5,457 nt of DNA from Flavobacteriales bacterium. GTDB lineage: Bacteria; Bacteroidota; Bacteroidia; Flavobacteriales_E; Vicingaceae. The notes beneath the pieces were generated by a model that did no database searches, had not been told where the DNA came from, and worked only from the letters and a program-made list of their open reading frames with translations. Positions 1 through 5,457 of this stretch are shown in pieces; positions within the stretch are counted from its first letter, which is position 1, and the number at the start of each line of letters is the position of its first letter. The stretch covers positions 1-5,457 of the forward strand of contig JAJCYN010000280.1 of assembly GCA_029262915.1 (NCBI GenBank), read 5' to 3'. Made by a program: the position numbers and the translations under genes.

Positions 1-446
1 ATATTTGGAGCTATCTCAACAGAACCTGAAATAATGTGGACTTCAGCACTGATGTTATTTTTAATTAAATATTGGTTTAAAGTGTTAGGGTAGGAAGTTG
101 CAATTTTTTTACCTTCAAAATAATTAATATCATCTGTTTCAACTTCTTTAGGAACAGCTAAAGATACTTTACATTTTGAAAATCCTAACCTTTCTATTAT
201 GGTTACTTGTTTTTGTTTTTCGATTAATAAATTTTCACCAATGATGGCCAAATCAACCACGCCATCTTCCAAATATTGTGGAATGTCTGAATTCCTTAGA
301 TATAGAATCTCTAGTGGAAAGTTAGGAACAGCAACTTTTAATTGGTCTTTTCCATTGTCAATTGAAATACCACAATCTTTTAATAGTTTAAGAGATTGTT
401 GATTTAATCTTCCGCTTTTTTGTACTGCAATTTTTAGTTTACTCAT
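1..446 (-). CDS. hisG: ATP phosphoribosyltransferase HisG, N-terminal part (gene runs off the left edge)
   Basis: HisG catalyses the first step of histidine biosynthesis, condensing ATP with PRPP to phosphoribosyl-ATP in the cytoplasm; it is normally feedback-inhibited by histidine. The visible 148 residues start MSKLKIAVQKSGRLN, the typical HisG N terminus. They continue through PNFPLEILYLRNSDIPQYL (about 41-59) and GVVDLAIIGENLL (about 62-74), which match the first periplasmic-binding-protein-like lobe of the catalytic domain. The window ends at SGSVEIAP, the lead-in to the PRPP-binding signature, so the rest of the active site lies outside. The start codon at 444-446 is chosen because the conserved N terminus begins there and a complete leader and attenuator lies just upstream. 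Family knowledge suggests the long hexameric form with a C-terminal regulatory domain, but that part is not visible. It is probably the first structural gene of a his operon running left. Confidence 0.96.
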   Translation of the reverse strand, partial: MSKLKIAVQKSGRLNQQSLKLLKDCGISIDNGKDQLKVAVPNFPLEILYLRNSDIPQYLEDGVVDLAIIGENLLIEKQKQVTIIERLGFSKCKVSLAVPKEVETDDINYFEGKKIATSYPNTLNQYLIKNNISAEVHIISGSVEIAPN

Positions 447-483
447 CTTTATTATTAATTGCCTGAGTAAACCTTGAGGATAG

Positions 484-521
484 AAAACAAAAAACCCGTC
501 TGATTTACTCAGACGGGTTTT
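484..521 (-). terminator. Rho-independent terminator (his attenuator)
   Basis: A perfect 13-bp inverted repeat AAAACCCGTCTGA / TCAGACGGGTTTT (509-521 with 491-503) encloses a 5-nt loop. Reading leftward it is followed by TTTTTTGTTTT, a proper U-tract. On the plus strand the hairpin is followed only by TTTTG, and no rightward gene leads into it, so it acts leftward. It sits between the leader peptide stop and the hisG start, the position of an attenuator. It would also stop read-through from the upstream peptidase operon, which has no visible terminator of its own. Confidence 0.9.
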
Positions 522-544
522 GAAATATCTTAATTATACATATA

Positions 545-607
545 TCATCTCCTTATCGCTTGAGTGCAAGTATGAAAATGATGATGATGTAATTGTTTAA
601 AGTTCAT
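545..607 (-). CDS. hisL: his operon leader peptide (20 aa, five His codons)
   Basis: This short frame of 20 codons plus TGA reads MNFKQL, then HHHHFH, then TCTQAIRR. Five of 20 codons are CAT (His), four of them consecutive (578-589) and a fifth at 572-574. It lies directly upstream of hisG, is followed by a strong intrinsic terminator, and begins about 13 nt after the predicted transcription start. The product is presumably not functional as a protein; translation of the His run senses His-tRNA charging, as in the hisL leader of enteric bacteria. The ATG at 605-607 is preceded by AGAACAAA, with no Shine-Dalgarno site, as is normal for Bacteroidota. Its sequence outside the His run does not resemble the enteric HisL peptide, so it is called from composition and context. 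The symbol is assigned by analogy. Confidence 0.85.
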   Translation of the reverse strand: MNFKQLHHHHFHTCTQAIRR

Positions 608-625
608 TTTGTTCTAAATCTTCGG

Positions 626-656
626 CAAATGTAGGAAGTTTTTTTATCATACCAAA
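626..656 (-). promoter_or_regulatory. Bacteroidota-type promoter for the his leader and operon
   Basis: On the minus strand TTTG (653-656) is followed after 19 nt by TACATTTG (626-633). This is an exact match to the Bacteroidota primary sigma factor consensus TTTG / TAnnTTTG with typical spacing. The predicted start of transcription is near 618-622, leaving a very short untranslated stretch before the leader peptide ATG at 607. The promoter lies wholly in the gap after the DUF3817 gene, so the his operon can be transcribed independently. Confidence 0.8.
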
Positions 657-676
657 TTTTATTTTGATAATAGGGA

Positions 677-964
677 TTATATCGATCTGAACCACTTTTT
701 ATCTGCATAAAAAGTGCCAAATGGTATCAATGATGCTATAAAAGCACCCAGTGTTTTACTGTAACTCCATCTTAACTTTAGATGAACAATCAATAGATTA
801 ATGGTGTATAACACAAATAGTATTCCGTGAGCCATTCCAACTATTTTAACAGCCATTGGTTTGTCATAGTAATATTTCAAGGGCATTGCAATTCCTAAAA
901 GAGCAAGAAATGAAATTCCTTCTAAAAAAGCGAGTAAGCGTAAAACGCTCATAGAGTTTTTCAT
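677..964 (-). CDS. DUF3817 family small integral membrane protein
   Basis: This 95-residue hydrophobic protein matches the DUF3817 family in length and pattern. It has LRLLAFLEGISFLALLG (about 8-24) in a first membrane segment, a conserved His-Gly pair in GMAHGILFVLYTINLLI (about 43-59) in a second, and SLIPFGTFYADKKW (about 78-91) ending a third. Three membrane helices are expected in the inner membrane. No biochemical role is established for the family, and none can be read from the sequence. It starts 14 nt after the methyltransferase stop and is probably the last gene of the three-gene operon. The ATG at 962-964 is taken as the start; an in-frame ATG four codons later is a possible alternative and would keep the first helix. 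No terminator hairpin follows the stop codon before the his promoter. Confidence 0.85.
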   Translation of the reverse strand: MKNSMSVLRLLAFLEGISFLALLGIAMPLKYYYDKPMAVKIVGMAHGILFVLYTINLLIVHLKLRWSYSKTLGAFIASLIPFGTFYADKKWFRSI

Positions 965-978
965 AAGGATAAATATAA

Positions 979-1620
979 TTATTTTTTCCTTACAATCATC
1001 AATCCATCCCTTATTGGAAAGAGTACATTTTGTACTCTATCATCTTTATTAACTTTCTTTGAGTAAGCAATTAAAGCTATTGTATCTGCGTCTAAATGTT
1101 CGGTTGGCTCCACTATTTTTCCACTCCAAAGTACATTGTCGGCAATAATGTAACCACCAGTTTTTACCTTATCAAAAACTAAGTCATAATAATTAGAGTA
1201 GTTAGTTTTATCAGCATCAATAAAAACTAAATCAAACCTTTCTGGCAATGTTGGAATAATTTCGATTGCATTACCGATATGGTTAATAACAGTGCTTTTT
1301 AAATTTGATTTTTCAATGTAAGTATTCACTATTTCTTCTAATTCCTCGTTAATGTCTATGGTGTGAACTTTACCTCCATCTTGTAACCCTTCTGCTAAAC
1401 AAATAGCAGAGTAACCTGTATAAGTTCCAATTTCTAGAATAGTTGCAGGATTAATCATATGTGAAAGCATGCTTAGCACTCTACCTTGTAAATGACCTGA
1501 TAACATCCTCGGAATTAATACTTTTTCCCACGTTTCATGATTAAGTTCTCTTAGAATGGAGGATTCTTTTTCAGTATTTTTAAGAATATAATTTTCTATT
1601 TCTTCAGGTAAAAAATCCAT
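979..1620 (-). CDS. class I SAM-dependent O-methyltransferase (COMT / caffeoyl-CoA type)
   Basis: This 213-residue cytosolic enzyme is predicted to transfer a methyl group from S-adenosylmethionine to a hydroxyl, usually catechol-like, in a metal-dependent reaction. LEIGTYTGYS (62-71) is SAM-binding motif I, and VHTIDI (85-90) carries the acidic residue expected to bind the SAM ribose. FDLVFIDADK (129-138) and ADNVLWSGK (160-168) supply the divalent metal ligands D135, D161 and N162. By comparison with rat COMT (D141, D169, N170, K144), K138 would be the catalytic lysine. All key residues are present and the length is normal for the bacterial family, so it should be active; the natural substrate cannot be told. 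The start codon lies only 2 nt after the stop of the M16 peptidase gene, which implies co-transcription and probably translational coupling. No functional link between the two enzymes is evident. Confidence 0.93.
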   Translation of the reverse strand: MDFLPEEIENYILKNTEKESSILRELNHETWEKVLIPRMLSGHLQGRVLSMLSHMINPATILEIGTYTGYSAICLAEGLQDGGKVHTIDINEELEEIVNTYIEKSNLKSTVINHIGNAIEIIPTLPERFDLVFIDADKTNYSNYYDLVFDKVKTGGYIIADNVLWSGKIVEPTEHLDADTIALIAYSKKVNKDDRVQNVLFPIRDGLMIVRKK

Positions 1621-1622
1621 AA

Positions 1623-2852
1623 TTATTGATTAGGTGAAAATATTAAGCTACTTAATTGTTTTTTATTAAAAACTTCATTGGCAATTTTTTGAAGTTCTAC
1701 TTGTGTAATGGCATTAATTTTTTTGTAGGTTTCTTTTAATCCTTCTACTTTATCATATACCAATATACTTTTTCCCATTCCTAACATTACATTGCAATTG
1801 TTTTCTTCTGACAATGTAATTTGTCCAATTATTTGTTGTTTTGCTTTTTGGATTTGTGATGAAGTTAGTTTTTTTTCTCTTAGAATTTTTAATTCTCGAT
1901 TAACTAGCTTAATACTTTTTTCAATGTACTTTTGGTCAGTACCTAAATAGAGATAAAACAACCCAATGTCTGAGAAAGTAGTATAAGAGGATTCTATATT
2001 ATAAGTAAAGCCATGTTTTTCTCTAATACCCATATTTAAACGACTATTCATAGCTGGTCCGCCTAAAATATTATTTAACAAAATAAAACTGTTTTTGTAT
2101 TTATGATGAGTACCATAAGCTACATTACCAATTATACAATGGGTTTGATAAATGTCTTTTTTTATTTCTCTTTGAATGGCTTGATAATTTTTAAAGGGCA
2201 ATCTTTTTTTATTAGTTGTTTTTTCTGGAATATCGGTGAGGTATTTTTTACAAAGTTGTTCTATTTTCTTAAATGGAATATCTCCAACAATACTAAACAC
2301 AATCTGGTTAGTGAGATAGTTTTTTTTAATGAATTCTAAGATTTTCTTTTTGTCAATTTTTTTAACACTATTAACCGTGCCAAGAATATTCATTCCTAAA
2401 GGATGGTCTTTAAAAATTAGCTCTTCAAAATCATCATATATTTGATCGTAAGGACTATCTAAGTAGGAGTTAATTTCATCAATAATTACATCCTTTTCTT
2501 TTTTTAATTCACTTTCAGGATAAGTAGAATTAAATAGAATATCAGTTAATAATTCTAATGCTCTTTCAAAATGAGGTTTTGTAAATGAGGCATAAATGCT
2601 TGTTTTCTCTTTTGTTGTAAAAGCATTTATTTCTCCACCAACATTATCAATCCGATTTAGAATATGATAGGCTTTTCTTTTTTTTGTCCCTTTAAAAATG
2701 GCGTGTTCAATAAAATGAGTAATCCCATTTTCGTTAATATTTTCATCTCTAGAACCAGTTTTAATGATAAAACCACAGTGTGCAACTTCACTTTTTACAG
2801 GCTTATGAATGATTCTAATGCCATTTTTGAGTTCTAAAAAATTATACTCCAT
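1623..2852 (-). CDS. M16 family zinc metallopeptidase (processing-peptidase-like)
   Basis: This 409-residue protein belongs to the pitrilysin/insulinase family M16, closest in size to the single-chain M16B type related to mitochondrial processing peptidase. The inverted zinc motif HFIEH (46-50) has two histidine ligands and the catalytic Glu49. The distal zinc ligand is Glu126 in DVIIDEINSY, at the usual distance of about 76 residues. The C-terminal half has the conserved GGPAMNSRL (264-272) and REKHGFTYN (277-285) segments of the second domain, so both halves of the clamshell are present. Such enzymes degrade or trim short peptides, usually as homodimers. No signal peptide or membrane segment is seen, so a cytoplasmic location is likely. 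It is the first gene of the operon with the methyltransferase and DUF3817 genes. Its ATG lies 25 nt downstream of a perfect TAnnTTTG element. Confidence 0.95.
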   Translation of the reverse strand: MEYNFLELKNGIRIIHKPVKSEVAHCGFIIKTGSRDENINENGITHFIEHAIFKGTKKRKAYHILNRIDNVGGEINAFTTKEKTSIYASFTKPHFERALELLTDILFNSTYPESELKKEKDVIIDEINSYLDSPYDQIYDDFEELIFKDHPLGMNILGTVNSVKKIDKKKILEFIKKNYLTNQIVFSIVGDIPFKKIEQLCKKYLTDIPEKTTNKKRLPFKNYQAIQREIKKDIYQTHCIIGNVAYGTHHKYKNSFILLNNILGGPAMNSRLNMGIREKHGFTYNIESSYTTFSDIGLFYLYLGTDQKYIEKSIKLVNRELKILREKKLTSSQIQKAKQQIIGQITLSEENNCNVMLGMGKSILVYDKVEGLKETYKKINAITQVELQKIANEVFNKKQLSSLIFSPNQ

Positions 2853-2877
2853 CCCTTACACTTAAACAAAATTCCGA

Positions 2878-2885
2878 CAAATATA
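2878..2885 (-). promoter_or_regulatory. -7 element of the M16 peptidase operon promoter
   Basis: TATATTTG on the minus strand matches the Bacteroidota -7 consensus TAnnTTTG exactly and lies 25 nt before the peptidase start codon. No clear TTTG -33 element lies at 19-21 nt; a TTGG occurs at only 12 nt. The expected -33 position falls around 2905-2908, at the edge of the first DnaA-box-like repeat, so a protein bound there could block or help the polymerase. Confidence 0.6.
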
Positions 2886-2906
2886 GGTTACTAAAACCAA
2901 TGACAG

Positions 2907-2946
2907 TGTTAATAACTAAGTTAATAACTGTGAATAATGTTGATAA
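2907..2946 (-). other. cluster of four tandem DnaA-box-like 9-mers (candidate origin or operator)
   Basis: Read on the minus strand, the four 9-mers are TTATCAACA (2938-2946), TTATTCACA (2929-2937), TTATTAACT (2919-2927) and TTATTAACA (2907-2915). The second fits the bacterial DnaA box TTATNCACA perfectly. The first and fourth differ from it at one position, the third at two. All have the same orientation, with start-to-start steps of 9, 10 and 12 bp, and the first two abut. The flank from 2951 to 3000 is about 78% A+T. The genes on both sides are transcribed away from the cluster, as is common at replication origins. The same bases also contain the odd-centred palindrome GTTAnTAAC twice (2908-2916, 2920-2928) and a variant GTTGATAAC (2939-2947), so a transcription-factor operator is the main alternative. 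Confidence 0.45.
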
Positions 2947-2972
2947 CATAGGATACTTATTTACTATATTTT
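2940..2972 (+). promoter_or_regulatory. possible promoter of the PD40/TPR envelope gene
   Basis: TATATTTT (2965-2972) differs from TAnnTTTG only at the last base and is preceded at 22 nt by TTG (2940-2942). It lies 33 nt before the ATG at 3006. The TTG overlaps the last DnaA-box-like repeat. This is the best rightward candidate in the gap, but one mismatch in an AT-rich region is weak evidence. Confidence 0.35.
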
Positions 2973-3005
2973 AGCTTCGATTTAATCTATAAATCTGATT
3001 TTAAA

Positions 3006-5457
3006 ATGGTTATAAAAAGGTGTACAATTACTTTATTGTTAATAATGTTAATTGTTGGTTCTGCGTATTCTCAAGACAAACTTTCTGGTAAAGACGAAAA
3101 ACAAATGCTTGAAAAAGCTGAGTTTTATTATGATGATGATGATAGTAAAAATATTCCTAAAGCATTAAAACTATTTGAAAAACTATCAGCAAACAAGCCT
3201 TCAGACCCTTATTATAGACTAATGGTTGGGATATGTTATTCTTATTTTAAAAATAGAAAAGAAGAGGCATTAAAAACGTTGTTAGAGGTAAAATCAACAA
3301 ATGCTGAATTTAATGAGGTTAACTTTTATTTAGGTAGAGCTTATGCTGTTAATAATAGATTTGATGAAGCAATTGCAACTTATCAAGAATATATTGCTGC
3401 GGAAGATGTTTCTGATGACCAAAAAGCATTAGCGAGACAAAATATTATTTATTGCGAGAATGCTAAAGCTTATATGACTGATAGTTTAGAAGTTGAAATT
3501 AAAAATATAGGTTCACCTATAAACACAGAGCAATCAGAATATGTTCCCGTAATTACCCCAGATGAATCAATGCTAATATATACATATAGAGGAGACAGGA
3601 GTAAAGGGGGATTGTTAGGCCCAACTGGTAAACCAGATAACGATGGTCAATATTATGAAGATATTATGGTTTCTTATAAATTAGGTGATGATTGGTTAGA
3701 ACCTGAAAGTATTGCTGATAACATTAATACTGTAGGACATGATGCAAGTATTGCACTCTCGGTTGACGGTCAAATGTTATTTGTATATAAGCAAGATAAA
3801 AAAGATAGAGGTGATATTTACATTAGTAAATTAGTTGGAGAAGATTGGAGTAAACCAGAAAAATTAAAAGGGGAAGTAAATACTGAAGAATGGGAAGGAA
3901 GTGCAACTTTAACCAGTGATGGTAAAACACTCTATTTTGCTAGTGAAAGAGAAGGTGGGTTTGGAGGGAGAGATTTATATTCGGCAACCTTGCAGCCAGA
4001 TGATACTTGGGGAGAGATTAAAAATTTAGGGCCAGTAATTAATACTCGATTTGATGATGATGCCCCTTTTATTCATCCGGATCGGAAAACTATGTACTTT
4101 AGTTCTAAAGGACATAACAGTATGGGAGGTTATGATATTTTTTATACTTATTTATCAGATGAAGGTTGGGATGAACCAGAAAATGTTGGTTACCCAATAA
4201 ACACAATTGATGGAGATAGGTATTATGTACTTTCTGCAGATGCTAAAACGGGTTATTATTCTACTGCCGGAAGAAGTGAATTAGGTACTCACGATATTTA
4301 TACTGTATCACCAGGTCATTTTGGTAAAAGACCAATTTTAGCCTTAATAGTTGGTGTTACTCAGGCGGATGGAACACCACAGGAAGCCGATATTACTGTT
4401 ACCAATGATAGGACTGGAGAACTGGAAGGGAAGTTTAAGTCAAATGCAACTAGTGGTAAATATATGTTGGCATTAACTCCAGGTAATAAATATAAAATAG
4501 CGATTGAGGTAGAAGGATATGAAACTAAAATAGATTATATAGATATAGAGTCTTTAGCAACTTATGTTGAAGTAGAGCACGATTTTAATGTGTATTCTAA
4601 AGATAACATTGTTGGAATTAGTGATGACTTAGACCCTTTACAAGGGAAAATAGACAATCAAATAGAACAGTATCGGAAAGAAAATACCAGAGAAGGATAT
4701 GAGGAAATGATATATGATAAGATTTTGAACGAAAAAGGAGAGGAAAAAATTGCAGGAGTTCAATATTTCTTGGATGCAGATTGTATTGATGCTAATAATG
4801 TTAATCCAGAAGTTTTAGCAAAAATAAATACGATTAGTTACCCTGATGGGACAAGTAAAAAGATAATTGGTCCATTTAAAACATTATTGGCATCTGAAGT
4901 TGTAAAGCAAAATTTAATTTCAGCAGATTCTTCATGTAATAAGCTAGAAGTTAAAGTTGATGATAATGGTACTGAGAAATCATTTCAGCAATTTTATATA
5001 CAAGAATATACTAAAACAGATTTTTCTGATGAAAATACTATTCATGATAAGTTAACTAATCCTGATACTACGCAGGTAGCTGATGTAAATGATAAAAATA
5101 ATGCTATTGATTTAGAAAAAATTAAAGATGTGGATCTTGAGAATGACAAATTAGCCGATGCTGCTAATAAAACAATTACTGGGTTAACATTTAAAGTTGA
5201 AATAGGTGCAGTAAAGGATACTAATGATTTTAACTTACAATACTTAGAAAAGTACGGAAAGATAACGGCTAAAACTTATCCAGATGGCATGACCCGATAT
5301 ACATTTGGACCATTTAAAACACTTCAAGAAGCAGAGAAATTTAAGAAGATGTTAGAAGAAAAAGAAGAAGACCAGAAAGATGCTTTTGTTACCGTATTTG
5401 TTTTTGGACAACGAAAAAAAGTTGATGATATACCAGAAAAACAAAGAAAAGAGCTGG
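3006..5457 (+). CDS. exported TPR / PD40 beta-propeller protein with SPOR-like repeats (PorE-like; runs off the right edge)
   Basis: The first 817 residues are visible and no stop is reached. A Sec signal peptide (1-22) ends in AYS before Gln23; no lipobox cysteine is seen. Residues about 35-155 look like TPR repeats, for example YLGRAYAVNNRFDEAIATY. Five PD40 propeller blades follow at about 180, 246, 298, 350 and 403, the clearest being TSDGKTLYFASEREGG and HPDRKTMYFSSKG. Residues about 442-526 resemble a carboxypeptidase-regulatory-like beta domain. Two SPOR-like modules follow (about 582-645 and 727-795), sharing YPDG (612, 758) and GPFKT (622-626, 768-772). This architecture is known in Bacteroidota envelope proteins, including PorE of the type IX secretion system, where an OmpA-like domain binds peptidoglycan. 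SPOR domains also bind peptidoglycan, so periplasmic anchoring is inferred. Whether an OmpA domain follows beyond the window is unknown. The ATG is chosen because it directly precedes the signal peptide. Confidence 0.88.
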   Translation, partial: MVIKRCTITLLLIMLIVGSAYSQDKLSGKDEKQMLEKAEFYYDDDDSKNIPKALKLFEKLSANKPSDPYYRLMVGICYSYFKNRKEEALKTLLEVKSTNAEFNEVNFYLGRAYAVNNRFDEAIATYQEYIAAEDVSDDQKALARQNIIYCENAKAYMTDSLEVEIKNIGSPINTEQSEYVPVITPDESMLIYTYRGDRSKGGLLGPTGKPDNDGQYYEDIMVSYKLGDDWLEPESIADNINTVGHDASIALSVDGQMLFVYKQDKKDRGDIYISKLVGEDWSKPEKLKGEVNTEEWEGSATLTSDGKTLYFASEREGGFGGRDLYSATLQPDDTWGEIKNLGPVINTRFDDDAPFIHPDRKTMYFSSKGHNSMGGYDIFYTYLSDEGWDEPENVGYPINTIDGDRYYVLSADAKTGYYSTAGRSELGTHDIYTVSPGHFGKRPILALIVGVTQADGTPQEADITVTNDRTGELEGKFKSNATSGKYMLALTPGNKYKIAIEVEGYETKIDYIDIESLATYVEVEHDFNVYSKDNIVGISDDLDPLQGKIDNQIEQYRKENTREGYEEMIYDKILNEKGEEKIAGVQYFLDADCIDANNVNPEVLAKINTISYPDGTSKKIIGPFKTLLASEVVKQNLISADSSCNKLEVKVDDNGTEKSFQQFYIQEYTKTDFSDENTIHDKLTNPDTTQVADVNDKNNAIDLEKIKDVDLENDKLADAANKTITGLTFKVEIGAVKDTNDFNLQYLEKYGKITAKTYPDGMTRYTFGPFKTLQEAEKFKKMLEEKEEDQKDAFVTVFVFGQRKKVDDIPEKQRKEL

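Larger units (their letters stand above)
447..620 (-). promoter_or_regulatory. his operon leader RNA with predicted ribosome-mediated attenuator
   Basis: The transcribed leader between the predicted start site (about 620) and hisG has the parts of a translation-coupled attenuator. A His-rich leader peptide (545-607) is followed by a small 4-bp hairpin CUUG/CAAG (559-570). Next is a possible antiterminator: ACUCAAGC (558-565) can pair with GUCUGAGU (507-514), 7 of 8 positions including one G-U pair. The latter segment forms part of the 5' arm and loop of the terminator at 484-521. Inferred model: when charged His-tRNA is scarce the ribosome stalls on the His codons, covers CUUG and frees ACUCAAGC to break the terminator; when it is plentiful the terminator forms. 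A second sequence complementary to the terminator arm lies downstream at 461-473. Pairings were read by eye, and no folding energies were computed. Confidence 0.72.

Noticed and set aside
199..402. Open frame on the plus strand, 67 codons
   Set aside because: It lies entirely antisense to hisG, whose frame is clearly conserved. The translation has no recognisable features and no promoter match is seen.
491..521. Terminator hairpin acting on plus-strand transcripts
   Set aside because: On the plus strand only TTTTG follows the stem, and no rightward gene ends here.
534..553. AGGAG followed by ATG ATA TAT GTA TAA overlapping the leader peptide stop; a possible second mini-frame
   Set aside because: It has only four codons, and strong Shine-Dalgarno sites are not generally used in this phylum. 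It more likely reflects chance in the spacer before the terminator.
2103..2339. Open frame on the plus strand, 78 codons
   Set aside because: It lies antisense inside the M16 peptidase gene. The Phe/Ile-rich translation is what an AT-rich complementary strand gives by chance.
2888..2899. GGTTACTAAAACC as an inverted repeat operator
   Set aside because: Only GGTT/AACC arms pair around a short AT centre; nothing distinguishes it from chance in this region.
3131..3142. GATGATGATGAT run as a possible microsatellite
   Set aside because: It is four in-frame Asp codons inside the TPR-containing protein; too short to call a repeat tract.

Overview
The window looks like chromosomal DNA from an AT-rich Bacteroidota bacterium, probably of the Flavobacteriales or a near relative. 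Three things point there. Two intergenic regions carry exact copies of the Bacteroidota -7 promoter element TAnnTTTG. Start codons are preceded by A-rich sequence rather than Shine-Dalgarno sites. The right-hand gene has a TPR, PD40 propeller and regulatory-domain layout typical of the cell envelope of this phylum. No mobile element, tRNA, rRNA or CRISPR array was seen.

Layout, left to right. Positions 1-446 (minus) hold the 5' half of hisG, the first enzyme of histidine biosynthesis. Positions 447-656 (minus) hold its control region: a promoter (626-656), a 20-residue leader peptide with five His codons (545-607), and a strong intrinsic terminator (484-521). Short complementary segments could switch that terminator on and off. 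Together these read as ribosome-mediated his attenuation. The leader peptide is not a conventional gene call and would usually be missed.

Positions 677-2852 (minus) hold a compact three-gene operon. In transcription order it encodes an M16 zinc metallopeptidase, a COMT-like class I O-methyltransferase that starts 2 nt after the peptidase stop, and a small DUF3817 membrane protein 14 nt further on. I see no terminator between this operon and the his promoter.

Positions 2853-3005 form a divergent intergenic region. It has an exact TAnnTTTG element for the peptidase operon and a weaker promoter candidate for the rightward gene. Between them lie four tandem DnaA-box-like 9-mers in one orientation (2907-2946), one of them a perfect TTATNCACA. 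This is a candidate replication origin or DnaA-bound control site, and it also fits an operator made of GTTAnTAAC palindromes.

Positions 3006-5457 (plus) hold a large exported protein, open at the window end. It has a signal peptide, TPRs, a five-blade PD40 propeller, a carboxypeptidase-regulatory-like beta domain and two SPOR-like repeats. It resembles PorE-type envelope or type IX secretion proteins, but in the part visible SPOR-like modules stand where an OmpA domain would be expected.

The best candidates for something under-described are the his attenuator with its extra downstream competing arm, and the DnaA-box cluster between divergent genes.
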